A DNA stretch of 64,000 nucleotides from Saccharothrix deserti. Its GTDB lineage: Bacteria; Actinomycetota; Actinomycetes; Mycobacteriales; Pseudonocardiaceae. Below, piece by piece: positions 46,442-54,161 of this stretch. The stretch spans positions 62,001-126,000 of the forward strand of contig NZ_VKAB01000011.1 of assembly GCF_009769385.1 (NCBI RefSeq), given 5' to 3'. The stretch's first letter is position 1. Each line of letters opens with the position of its first letter. Below the pieces are notes generated by a model, which was not told the origin of the DNA, ran no database searches, and saw nothing but the letters and a program-made list of their open reading frames with translations. A program made the translations under genes and the position numbers.

Positions 46442-47230
46442 ATGGCACGCGGCGACTACCGGATTCTGCGTTGGTACGCCGATATGGACGGTCCCTGGTC
46501 TGCGGTGGCGTGGCAGCGGTACCGCGACCAGGGGTGCGACGGACTCGTCCTCGTGCCGGGCCCGGAGTGGTCGCCGCCCGATCTGGCGTTCATCCGGGAC
46601 CTGCCCGACCTGCGCTACTTCAGCCTCGAACGCAGGTTCGACCCTGACACCGAGGCGTTCCTGGTCGACACGCTCGAGGAGTTGTCCCTGGTCACCGGGT
46701 CACGTCGGCCGGTGCCGGAGATCGTTCAGCCGAACATGGTCCGCCTGTGCCTCACCGACCGGCCGGGGATCGACTTGGCGACACGCTGGCCGGGTCTCGA
46801 GGAGTTCCGGCTGGGCGGGTGGCGCGGGTCCGACCTCCGGATGCTGGAGGGCGCTGGAAGGCTCCGACTCCTGCACGTCGAAGGGAGGAACCACCGGTCG
46901 TCCCTCGACGGGGTGGAGAACTGCGACCTGGAGGTCGTCGAGGTGCTGAGCACGAGCTTCGCCGACCTGCGGCCACTGTCGGGAATGTCCTCCCTGCGCG
47001 AGTTGAAGCTCATGGGATCGGTGAAGAACGGCCACGGCGTGCTGGACCTGTCCGCGCTCGCGTCATCGTCTTTGGAGAAGGTGTGGATATCCAACGCGGC
47101 CGAGGTCGCCGGCTTGGCCCACATCGCGGAAAGCTCGACCCTGCGCGACGTGCGGTTGATCAAGTGTGGCGTCATGGAGTCGGAGGTGCGGCAGCTCTTC
47201 CCCCGACGAGTCCGCGTGGACGTGCGCTGA
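46442..47230 (+). CDS. Leucine-rich-repeat-like protein, probable immunity protein
   Basis: ATG 46442 gives a 262-residue protein 23 nt after the RHS toxin stop, so the two are probably co-transcribed; an in-frame GTG at 46430 is an alternative. The body is made of irregular leucine-rich repeats of about 22-25 residues (LPDLRYFSLE, LEELSLVTGS, LRLLHVEGRN, LEVVEVLSTS, LRELKLMGS, LEKVWISNA, LRDVRLIKCG). There is no signal peptide or membrane helix, so it is cytoplasmic, as expected for a protein that blocks a nuclease toxin. The immunity function is inferred from position immediately downstream of the toxin and from LRR proteins being used as immunity factors in other toxin loci. Confidence 0.85.
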   Translation: MARGDYRILRWYADMDGPWSAVAWQRYRDQGCDGLVLVPGPEWSPPDLAFIRDLPDLRYFSLERRFDPDTEAFLVDTLEELSLVTGSRRPVPEIVQPNMVRLCLTDRPGIDLATRWPGLEEFRLGGWRGSDLRMLEGAGRLRLLHVEGRNHRSSLDGVENCDLEVVEVLSTSFADLRPLSGMSSLRELKLMGSVKNGHGVLDLSALASSSLEKVWISNAAEVAGLAHIAESSTLRDVRLIKCGVMESEVRQLFPRRVRVDVR

Positions 47231-47276
47231 GCCGTTCTCGTAGAGACAACCCAAGCCACCCGTTACGGTTCGCGGT

Positions 47277-47873
47277 GTGCTTGCCAGATTGCGCTCGGCG
47301 CCCCGGTGGTTGGTGATCATCCTCGTGGTTGTGGTGGTCGGCGTCGGGGCCTGGTGGTTGTTCCGCACGCCGTTGCCCACGCGCGCGGAGGCGGAGGAGC
47401 GGGTTGCCGCTCGGGTCGGCACGGCGGCCGGTAGCACGGTGACCGCGGTGTGCGAGGAACCTCGGCGTTCCGGCTTTCGCTGCCTGCTCCGCGACGACGA
47501 GGGCCGCTACGGGTACGCGCTCATCGGCTACGACGAACGGCCGGACGGGGAGATCGACGGCGGTACCGACGAGGTGGAGACGACGACCTGGGACTTCCCC
47601 ATCGACAGTGACGGACGTCTGGTGGAGGAGTTCGACGCGGACTCGCAGCGCGACGTCGACCTCAAGGTGTTCGGCCTGCTCAGGCTGGCCGCCGGTGCGG
47701 TCAGCCCGGATCCCGCGACGCACTCCGGGTCCGGCGACGCTTCCTGTCCGCTGCCCCAGGTCGGCGCGACGGCCGAGTGCGCGGGCGAGGGCCTGGTCAG
47801 CGGCGCCACGTTGCGCCGCACGACCGACACCCACTACGAACTGCGGGCCTCGTTCACCCTGCCGACCACCTGA
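47277..47873 (+). CDS. Small membrane-anchored protein of unknown function
   Basis: The 198-residue product starts at GTG 47277. One transmembrane helix (WLVIILVVVVVGVGAWWLF, residues 11-29) is followed by an outside domain of about 165 residues with four Cys (two around CEEPRRSGFRC, two in CPLPQVGATAEC) that could form two disulfides. The outer domain has a DUF4333-like look (Cys pairs, mixed beta strands) but no catalytic motif that I recognise. It is 46 nt after the immunity gene and might be part of the toxin locus or unrelated. Confidence 0.75.
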   Translation: MLARLRSAPRWLVIILVVVVVGVGAWWLFRTPLPTRAEAEERVAARVGTAAGSTVTAVCEEPRRSGFRCLLRDDEGRYGYALIGYDERPDGEIDGGTDEVETTTWDFPIDSDGRLVEEFDADSQRDVDLKVFGLLRLAAGAVSPDPATHSGSGDASCPLPQVGATAECAGEGLVSGATLRRTTDTHYELRASFTLPTT

Positions 47874-47927
47874 GTGCGTCACTCGACCGGGGATCCGGGC
47901 CGGAACGCGTGCGCGGAAGCCCTGCGA

Positions 47928-48785
47928 TCAGGGGTGGCGGCTGATGTGCCGGAGGATCGCGTCGGCCACGGTCTGGTGCACGGCGGCCGGTAGGGCGTGC
48001 CCGAGGCCTGGGATCTCCAGCAGTTGCGCGTTCGGCAGCAGGCCGGCCAGGTGGCGGCCGAAGCCGGGCGGGTAGAACGGGTCCTCGGTGCCCTGGACGA
48101 CGAGGGTCGGGGTGGTCGCCTCGCGCAGCTCGTCCGCGCCGTGCGGAAGCGGCACGGATGCCAGCCGCACGTGCCCGGTGGGCGGGGTGAACGTGCCGGC
48201 GTGCGCGATCACACGCTCCTCCAACCGCCGGTACTCCGCCGGGTCGAAGGGCAGCACGTCGCCGTGCAGTTCCCGCCACAGCGCGACGCGGCGGTCCAGT
48301 TCGGACTCCTCGTCGTCGCGGGGCTCGGCCAGGGCGATCGTCCTTTCCAGGCGGTCGCCGTCGGTGGGCCGCGCCTGGTCGGTCGTGCCCATGTCGAGCG
48401 CGCCGGTCAGGGCGAGGGTGAGGGAGCGGAGGCGGTCGGCGTGGTCGATCGCCAGCAGTTGGCCGATGAGGCCGCCCATCGACAGGCCGACCACGTGCGC
48501 CCGGTCGACGCCGTGGGCGTCCAGCACCGCCACCGCGTCGCGGGCGAGGTCGCCCATGTCGTAGTCGGCTTCCACCGCGGGTACCGCCGTGGACCTGCCG
48601 GTGTCGCGGTGGTCGTACCAGATGACCCGGTACCCGCCGCGCGCCAGCAGTGCGACGAACTCGTCGGGCCACCCCATCGCCGAGGCGTTGGCGCCCATGA
48701 CCAGCAGCACGGGCGGGGCCGCCGGATCGCCCAGCTCCTCGCTCCAGAGCCGGATGTCGGCCACCTGGACGACGCGTTCCGCCAC
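47928..48785 (-). CDS. Alpha/beta hydrolase
   Basis: GTG 48785 is fixed by GGGGAGG about 4-5 nt upstream; 285 residues, cytoplasmic. The fold and triad are clear: oxyanion/strand region VLLVMGANASAMGW, nucleophile Ser102 in GLSMGG, acid Asp in VQGTEDPFYPPG and His in IPGLGHALP. The cap region (about 125-200) has many charged residues. YDHRDTGRS resembles hydrolases of the aclacinomycin methylesterase (RdmC)/proline-iminopeptidase-like group, so an esterase role is plausible. No linked pathway genes reveal the substrate. Confidence 0.9.
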   Translation of the reverse strand: MAERVVQVADIRLWSEELGDPAAPPVLLVMGANASAMGWPDEFVALLARGGYRVIWYDHRDTGRSTAVPAVEADYDMGDLARDAVAVLDAHGVDRAHVVGLSMGGLIGQLLAIDHADRLRSLTLALTGALDMGTTDQARPTDGDRLERTIALAEPRDDEESELDRRVALWRELHGDVLPFDPAEYRRLEERVIAHAGTFTPPTGHVRLASVPLPHGADELREATTPTLVVQGTEDPFYPPGFGRHLAGLLPNAQLLEIPGLGHALPAAVHQTVADAILRHISRHP

Positions 48786-48956
48786 CGCACCTCCCCGTTC
48801 TTGATCAACGACAGGGGAACCTACCCGACACCGCCGGCGGTGCCCAACCCGTTTGCGCCGGGGGTCGGTCCAGCTCAGCCCGAGGCACCCTGAGCGCACG
48901 TGACAATTTCGTCTGCAGGCACGAGGAGGCGGGCGATGTCGTTGGCGCGGCCGTTG

Positions 48957-49472
48957 TCACAGCAGGCCGGCGAGCTTGTACAGCACCAAGGAACCGGCGA
49001 CGGCGACGTTGAGCGTGGTGCCGTGGCCGACCATCGGGATCTCCACCACCTGGTGCAACAGGTCCACGGCTTCAGACGGAATCCTGTGCCTCTCATGCCC
49101 GAGCACGGCCACGGTGGGGACGCGCGCTGTCGGCAGGTCGGCGAGGCGGATCGACTCCTCGGCCAGTTCGACACCGACGATCCGCGCGCCCTGTTCGCGT
49201 TGGCGGGTCAGCCAGCGGGTCGGCTCACCGGTGAAGTGCACGCAGGTGCGGTGGCGCAAGGTGTTGCCCCGGGCGAGAGCTTCCGGGACCCACGGCAGCC
49301 GCGGCACCGCGAGGCACGCGCCGACGGCGTCGCAGGTGCGCAGCAACGTGCCCAGGTTCTCGCCGTGCATCGGCCACAGCGGCGCGGCGACGAGATGGCC
49401 CCAGCAGGAATGGGATCGACGGCGACGGGTGGCCCGCAAGTCAGCGCGCGTGCGCACGCGGACCGCGGTCAT
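48957..49472 (-). CDS. SpoU/TrmH-family RNA methyltransferase, short form
   Basis: The 171-residue protein consists only of the SPOUT knot domain. Motif 1 is ENLGTLLRTCDAVGA, motif 2 VAVLGHERHRIPSE, motif 3 IPMVGHGTTLNVAVAGSLVLY. In most family members motif 3 reads SLNV; here it is TLNV. Such enzymes methylate the 2'-O of ribose in tRNA or rRNA using S-adenosylmethionine. The upstream part of the open frame (to 49541) lacks a supporting ribosome site, so ATG 49472 is preferred but uncertain. Its length is close to TrmL-like proteins. Confidence 0.88.
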   Translation of the reverse strand: MTAVRVRTRADLRATRRRRSHSCWGHLVAAPLWPMHGENLGTLLRTCDAVGACLAVPRLPWVPEALARGNTLRHRTCVHFTGEPTRWLTRQREQGARIVGVELAEESIRLADLPTARVPTVAVLGHERHRIPSEAVDLLHQVVEIPMVGHGTTLNVAVAGSLVLYKLAGLL

Positions 49473-49608
49473 GACGTGCGGGAGCAACCCTCCCGCGGGG
49501 CAACAGACTGGGGCATCGGTAGCGGATGCTTCGCGGCGCATCCGAAGCCATCGAAGGCAGAGCGGTCGACCACAGCATAGCCGTTCTCAATGGCCCGCTC
49601 ACTGTTTC

Positions 49609-49622
49609 TGAAAGCGCTTACC
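49609..49622 (+). promoter_or_regulatory. LacI/GalR-type operator upstream of the xylanase gene
   Basis: TGAAAGCGCTTACC contains the 8-bp palindrome AAGCGCTT and fits the LacI/CcpA-like operator form TGNAANCGNTNNCN. A TTGACA hexamer follows at 49652-49657 as a possible -35 box, about 85 nt before the xylanase start. The nearest LacI-family gene in the window is at 37841-38872. Confidence 0.55.
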
Positions 49623-49739
49623 GACAGACTTTCGCAACGTTACGAGAATCGTTGACAACTCGCCGGAGTCGGTCGAACACTGTCTGCACCGAAAGGTCTC
49701 GACCCTATCCGCCCCCGCTGCCCTCAACGAGGAGGAAGC

Positions 49740-50423
49740 ATGGACAAGGACGACGTCCCCGCCCACCGGATCAGCCGCAGAACGTTCATCGGTGGCGCCG
49801 GCACCTTGGCGCTGGCCACGTCCGGGCTGCTGCTGCCCGGCACCGCCCACGCCCAGACCATCACCCAGAACCAGACCGGCACCCACAACGGCTACTACTT
49901 CTCGTTCTGGACCGATGCCGCCGGGACGGTCTCCATGACCCTGGGTTCCGGTGGCAACTACAGCACCTCGTGGCGCAACACCGGGAATTTCGTCTGCGGC
50001 AAGGGCTGGAGCACCGGCGGACGCAGGACCGTGAGGTACTCGGGCAGCTTCAACCCGTCCGGCAACGGGTATTTGTGCCTCTACGGGTGGACGTCAAACC
50101 CGCTCGTGGAGTACTACATCGTCGACAACTGGGGCACGTACAGGCCGACGGGAACTCACAGGGGCACGGTCACCAGCGACGGCGGCACGTACGACATCTA
50201 CCAGACGATGCGGTACAACGCCCCCTCCGTCGAAGGCAACAAGACTTTCCCCCAGTTCTGGAGCGTCCGGCAGCAGAAGAAGACCGGGGGAACCGTGACC
50301 ACCGGCAACCACTTCGACGCGTGGGCCCGTGCCGGGATGAACCTGGGCAGCTTCCGCTACTACATGATCATGGCGACAGAGGGCTACCAGAGCAGCGGGA
50401 ACTCCAACATCACGGTGAGCTGA
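49740..50423 (+). CDS. GH11 endo-1,4-beta-xylanase, Tat-exported
   Basis: ATG 49740 follows GAGGAGGAAGC. The 227-residue protein opens with a twin-arginine leader ([10 protein letters not shown], then a hydrophobic stretch) cleaved after TAHA, so it is exported folded. The mature enzyme, about 189 residues, is the single-domain beta-jelly roll of family 11: [11 protein letters not shown], nucleophile Glu124 in [13 protein letters not shown] and acid/base Glu214 in [12 protein letters not shown]. It hydrolyses internal bonds of xylan. Unlike many Streptomyces GH11 enzymes it has no cellulose- or xylan-binding domain; the gene ends just after the catalytic domain. Confidence 0.97.
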   Translation: MDKDDVPAHRISRRTFIGGAGTLALATSGLLLPGTAHAQTITQNQTGTHNGYYFSFWTDAAGTVSMTLGSGGNYSTSWRNTGNFVCGKGWSTGGRRTVRYSGSFNPSGNGYLCLYGWTSNPLVEYYIVDNWGTYRPTGTHRGTVTSDGGTYDIYQTMRYNAPSVEGNKTFPQFWSVRQQKKTGGTVTTGNHFDAWARAGMNLGSFRYYMIMATEGYQSSGNSNITVS

Positions 50424-50438
50424 TCGGGTGCGCGCGTG

Positions 50439-50467
50439 CGGCGCGGCGGCCAGTGGCCGCCGCGCCG
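50439..50467. terminator. Strong bidirectional hairpin
   Basis: The 13-bp perfect GC-rich stem (50439-50451 with 50455-50467) has a 3-nt AGT loop. It lies between the convergent stops of the xylanase and the unknown protein at 50475. Confidence 0.85.
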
Positions 50468-50474
50468 GTCAACG

Positions 50475-51233
50475 TCAGCGGGAGCGTTCTTGCTGGTATT
50501 GGCCCTTGGGGTAGTACTCGATGGTGAGGCGCGGCTCGTCCATGCCGTTGGTGTCGGTGGCGTAGCGCCACTTCGCGTCGATGGCGCCGTCGAACTCCTG
50601 CTGACGCCGCAGGATCCCGGTCACGACGTCATCGCCGGCGACGGCGATCCAGGTACCGCCCCCGGAGACGTGGATGGCGGCACGGTCGACACCGAACCGG
50701 CTGGTGAGGGTTTCCACAACCGCAAGGGTTTCCGCCGCGGTCACCTGCGGGAGAACCTCTTTGTAAGCACCGTGGTCAGGGCCTTCGTACGGGTCGTCTT
50801 CGTCTTCTTCGTCGCGTTGTTCTTCCCACACGTGCTTGTCGAGGCTGTAGAGGCCGCTCGTCAGGTCGGAGGCCTGGCGGTCCACGATGGTCACGCCGAT
50901 CTCGCGACCGTCGTCGAGGGTGAAGTCGAGTTCTGCTTCCAGGAAGTCACCGGGGTCGACCTTGATGCCGCCGATCACGTTTCCGCTCACGGGAAGTGGG
51001 GCCGCGACGGTGTCGGCGACCAGGTTCGCGGCGATCCAGAACGAGGACGCGTCGCGGAAGGCGTCGATGCCGGCGGCGCAACGGGTGCGGAAGTCGTCCA
51101 CGGCGATCGTCCCGAGCGAGGCGATCGGGTCCCATTCGGCGACGACTTTCACCAGCCCGAACTCCTTGGTGTAGGTCTCCTTGCCGTCCTTGTCGGTGGT
51201 GGCGGTCCAGCCCGCGGGTTCGAAGGTGCTCAT
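50475..51233 (-). CDS. Acidic protein of unknown function
   Basis: The ATG at 51233 is supported by GGGAGAAC about 7 nt upstream; 252 residues, no signal peptide or membrane helix. Visible features are an N-terminal WTATTDKDGKETYTKEFGLV stretch, a mid-protein acidic segment (EEQRDEEDEDDPYEGPD, about residues 138-154) and a C-terminal alpha/beta region. I see no catalytic motif, and I do not recognise the family. It is a single-gene unit closed by the hairpin shared with the xylanase. Confidence 0.7.
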   Translation of the reverse strand: MSTFEPAGWTATTDKDGKETYTKEFGLVKVVAEWDPIASLGTIAVDDFRTRCAAGIDAFRDASSFWIAANLVADTVAAPLPVSGNVIGGIKVDPGDFLEAELDFTLDDGREIGVTIVDRQASDLTSGLYSLDKHVWEEQRDEEDEDDPYEGPDHGAYKEVLPQVTAAETLAVVETLTSRFGVDRAAIHVSGGGTWIAVAGDDVVTGILRRQQEFDGAIDAKWRYATDTNGMDEPRLTIEYYPKGQYQQERSR

Positions 51234-51413
51234 CGGTTGTTCTCCCGGTCGATGACGCGCCGTTTCCCGTGCGGTCATCACAAATAGCGGCCCCGACCAC
51301 GCGGGGCTGAAGTTGACCTTGCCAGGCTAGAGCAGCCCACCGACGAAAACCGGCCTTTCGGAGGCATCCGAGGGGCCGACAGGCCGATTGCGCGACATCG
51401 ACGAGCGCTCGTG

Positions 51414-52376
51414 TCAGCGATCCGCCGGGGCCGGGTCGATGTGGCTCACCGGGGCCACCACGAGGTCGTGGATGCGCCAGTCGAAATCGCGCGCCCACAC
51501 GCCCAGCGCCTCCAAGCGCTCCACCAGGCCGTCATCACGGCTGGGCACGACGAGCAGCTCGCCGACGAAGACGTGGCCCTCCTCGCGCACGCGCAGCCAC
51601 GCGTCGGCGACCCAGTCCTGGTCCAGGACGGCGGCGAGCAGCCGGGCGGGCAGGGGGTGCTCGGCAGTGCCGTCCACCACCTGCGGTCGGCTGTCCATCA
51701 GGTTCGCCACCGCCGCACGGGTGGTGCGGACACCGTCACGCACGATGTCCGCGCCGATGACCAGGGCGGCGACGGCGTCCGCCCACCACAGGCCAAGGCC
51801 GATGCCGAGCACGCCCGCGACCGCCGCCCCGGCGGTGAGCCAGTCGGCGCGGTTCATCTCGGCGTCGGCGTAGAGGACCTTGTCGTGCAGCTCGCGGGCA
51901 ATCTTGATCTTCGCGCGGCCGAGGAGGATCGCGGGCACCATCGTGGCCACCAGGACTGCGATCATCAACCACCCGAGCCAGAGTTGGACACCGAGCAGTT
52001 CGACCAGGCCGATCGGCGCCCGCTCACCGGAGAGCAGGCGGACCAGCGAGTCGTAGACGACGTACGCGCCGAGCCCCAGCAGGGCGATCGAGCCCGCGAG
52101 GAACGCCACGTTGACCGTGCGGTGGTAGCCGTAGGGGAGGCGCCGGTCCGGTGCGCGGTTGCGGTACCGGTCCGCGATGAGGAACGCGATGGGCGGCACC
52201 AACCCGAGCATGTCCTCGATCCACGCGGCCTTCATGGCCTGGGACTGGCCCAGGGTGACGGCCAGCAGCGCCACCGCGCACACGAAGAACACGATCGTCC
52301 ACCACTCCAGGCGCACGGCGCGGCGGTGCAGATCGGCCTTGTCGGGTGGCAGTTCGTAGCGGTCGTAGACGTTCAC
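51414..52376 (-). CDS. Cation diffusion facilitator (CDF) metal transporter
   Basis: GTG 52376 follows GAGG by about 7 nt and gives a 320-residue protein; further-upstream codons only shadow the lipoprotein gene. Six transmembrane helices can be traced, starting with EWWTIVFFVCAVALLAVTLG. Metal-site segments of the CDF family are seen: an acidic residue pair in IEDMLGLVP, then HDKVLYADAEMNRADW with conserved His/Asp. The C-terminal cytoplasmic domain, from about residue 225, ends with HIDPAPADR. It probably exports zinc, iron or a similar divalent cation in exchange for protons. It lies 55 nt downstream of the solute-binding lipoprotein, same strand, so they may be one operon. Confidence 0.9.
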   Translation of the reverse strand: MNVYDRYELPPDKADLHRRAVRLEWWTIVFFVCAVALLAVTLGQSQAMKAAWIEDMLGLVPPIAFLIADRYRNRAPDRRLPYGYHRTVNVAFLAGSIALLGLGAYVVYDSLVRLLSGERAPIGLVELLGVQLWLGWLMIAVLVATMVPAILLGRAKIKIARELHDKVLYADAEMNRADWLTAGAAVAGVLGIGLGLWWADAVAALVIGADIVRDGVRTTRAAVANLMDSRPQVVDGTAEHPLPARLLAAVLDQDWVADAWLRVREEGHVFVGELLVVPSRDDGLVERLEALGVWARDFDWRIHDLVVAPVSHIDPAPADR

Positions 52377-52431
52377 GCCCCACCTCGTCCCGGCGCCGTT
52401 CGGTGGTTCCGGGTTGTCGACGGGGTCCTGT

Positions 52432-53142
52432 TCACCGGCTGCTCCTCTGCGCCTCGTCCAGCAACCGGACGACCTCGTCCGCCGACAGGTCCGCCAGGAA
52501 CCTCTCGACCTCGACCTGCCACGCGTTCTCCCCGAGCGGCACCGCCCAGACGTGCTTCTCCTCGTGCAGGACGTGCCGTGTGCTGCGCAGTCCGAGCGGT
52601 ACGACCCGCCAGTCGTCCACGGCGACCGGCATGTCGTGCACGTCCGCCACGTCGTCGACGCGGACGACCGCCGCGTCCTTGTCGGCCAGTTCGGCGGATT
52701 CGGTGCTGCCGGCGGGCGCGGCCACGCGCACACCGGCGAGGTCATCCGGCGCCGCGACGTCTTCAGGGGTCGCGACCACGACTCTTGTGGTGGTGTACGG
52801 GCGGGTCAGCGATGCCTGTTCGGTCCACGGCGCGTCGTCGAGCAGACCTCCGACGACCAGGTCGAGTTCCCCTTCGGTCAAGGCCGCCATGAGCGTCGAC
52901 TCGGAGCCCCGACGCCACTCCACCCGTGCGTCCAGCCGCACGGCGAGGTCCCGCACCAGAGCGGCCTCCGCTCCGGACACCTCGGCTCCGGGCACGTCGG
53001 CGCCGACCACCGTCCAGGGCGCGTTCTCCGCCACACCGACCCGGACCGCGTCACCGCGCACCCGATCCAGCGTCCCGTCGACATCGCGCGGCAACCCGCA
53101 CCCGGCAGCCACGACCACGACGAGCACCAGTGCGTGCCACAT
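52432..53142 (-). CDS. Extracellular solute-binding lipoprotein (family 3)
   Basis: ATG 53142 is set by GAGGAGG 5 nt upstream. The 236-residue protein has a lipoprotein signal with lipobox VAAG/Cys (WHALVLVVVVAAGC), so it is anchored to the outer face of the membrane. The rest follows the type II periplasmic-binding fold of amino-acid-binding proteins: VRVGVAENAPWTVV, LVRDLAVRLDARVEW, ALTEGELDLVVGGLLD, then two-lobe segments. No ABC permease or ATPase is nearby, and the next gene is a CDF transporter, which suggests a sensing or metal-related role rather than classical amino-acid uptake; that link is inference. Confidence 0.87.
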   Translation of the reverse strand: MWHALVLVVVVAAGCGLPRDVDGTLDRVRGDAVRVGVAENAPWTVVGADVPGAEVSGAEAALVRDLAVRLDARVEWRRGSESTLMAALTEGELDLVVGGLLDDAPWTEQASLTRPYTTTRVVVATPEDVAAPDDLAGVRVAAPAGSTESAELADKDAAVVRVDDVADVHDMPVAVDDWRVVPLGLRSTRHVLHEEKHVWAVPLGENAWQVEVERFLADLSADEVVRLLDEAQRSSR

Positions 53143-53299
53143 ACGACCTCCTCGCCGCACCCACGCAGGTCTGCCCGCCTGGTACCCGGTCCACCCCCAA
53201 GATCAACCGACGATTGGCGCGTGGCGGCCCGGAATCGTCCGGTGAACCCGCGGAGCCGAACCTGGCTCAACGCCGATGAGCAGCGCGGATGGCGTACGA

Positions 53300-53347
53300 C
53301 AGCGCCGGCCGCCAGGGACATGGCACCTGTCGAGGCGGCCGGCGCTG
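53300..53347. terminator. Terminator after the EF-hand gene
   Basis: The arms 53300-53313 and 53334-53347 are 14 nt and perfectly complementary, with a 20-nt loop that contains a short inner GACA/TGTC pair. It lies 66-113 nt past the EF-hand stop and before the lipoprotein start. Confidence 0.75.
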
Positions 53348-53412
53348 CCGGGTGTGGGTTTGGCGGATCAACGTGAGTCGTTCGAGGAGCTGTCAGGGAC
53401 GGCTTGGCGCGT

Positions 53413-53958
53413 TCAGTTGCCGCTGAGCATGCGGGCGCCCTTGGTCGACTCGTCCGTCGCGGTGAACAGGCCCCGTACGTTGGCGAGGAATTCGTCCCGG
53501 TCGAGGTGGCCGTCGCTGTCCACGTCCATGGCCCCGAAAGCGATGGCGGCCACCTGCGGATCGGTGACTCCCGCTCCCCGGTAGATGCCGGCGAACTCGT
53601 CTTCGTCGAGGTAACCGTCACCGTCCTGATCGGCCAGGTCGAAAGCGCAACGCGAGACGACCTGCCACTTTTCCAGCAGTTCCGACGTCGACAGCCGTCC
53701 CGTCTCATGGGCCTGTCGGAATTCGGCTTTGGTCACCACGTCGTCCACGTCGACATCCGCACCGCGGATGTAGTCCCACACGTCCTGGTACGCCTCCAGC
53801 AGGCGTTGGACCTCGGGTGATCCGGCTTCGAGCTCGAATTCCCGGCCCACCCCGCGGGCCATCGCCCCGAAGTCGTCCAAGCTGATTTCGCCGTTGCCGT
53901 CGAGGTCGATAACCGTGAAAATCCGGTCGATGTTGTCGACCTGCATGTGCTCCGACAT
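53413..53958 (-). CDS. Calerythrin-like protein with four EF-hands
   Basis: The 181-residue soluble protein starts at ATG 53958. EF-hand loops are at residues 18-29 (DLDGNGEISLDD), 110-121 (DQDGDGYLDEDE) and 145-156 (DVDSDGHLDRDE). A fourth at about 68-79 (ADVDVDDVVTKAE) lacks the usual Gly and is probably degenerate. Length and the one-degenerate-of-four pattern match calerythrin of Saccharopolyspora erythraea, a calcium buffer or sensor. It is monocistronic, with its terminator downstream and a 203-nt upstream gap for a promoter. Confidence 0.93.
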   Translation of the reverse strand: MSEHMQVDNIDRIFTVIDLDGNGEISLDDFGAMARGVGREFELEAGSPEVQRLLEAYQDVWDYIRGADVDVDDVVTKAEFRQAHETGRLSTSELLEKWQVVSRCAFDLADQDGDGYLDEDEFAGIYRGAGVTDPQVAAIAFGAMDVDSDGHLDRDEFLANVRGLFTATDESTKGARMLSGN

Positions 53959-54161
53959 GACGAGTGCCTTTCTTCCGTGAATGTCCCGTTGTACTTCAGG
54001 GAATCGTACTGAGGGGACACTCCGGCCGGCAGCGGGAATTCGGGGTTCGCCGCTCACTCGAAGTGGTTGCGGTCGAGGTCGTGATGACGACTGTGAGTGT
54101 CCATTGCCGCCGAAATCGGACCCGGAAGTGTAAACCTGTGCTCCATGCCGGTGGACCTACG

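Noticed and set aside
42243..46448. Minus-strand open frame of 1401 codons under the RHS gene
   Set aside because: Its Val/Asp/Gly-rich translation mirrors the YD repeats on the plus strand; no ribosome site or family match.
47915..47935. Hairpin between the convergent stops at 47873 and 47928
   Set aside because: Only five base pairs (CCCTG/CAGGG) and it overlaps the hydrolase coding end; too weak to call.
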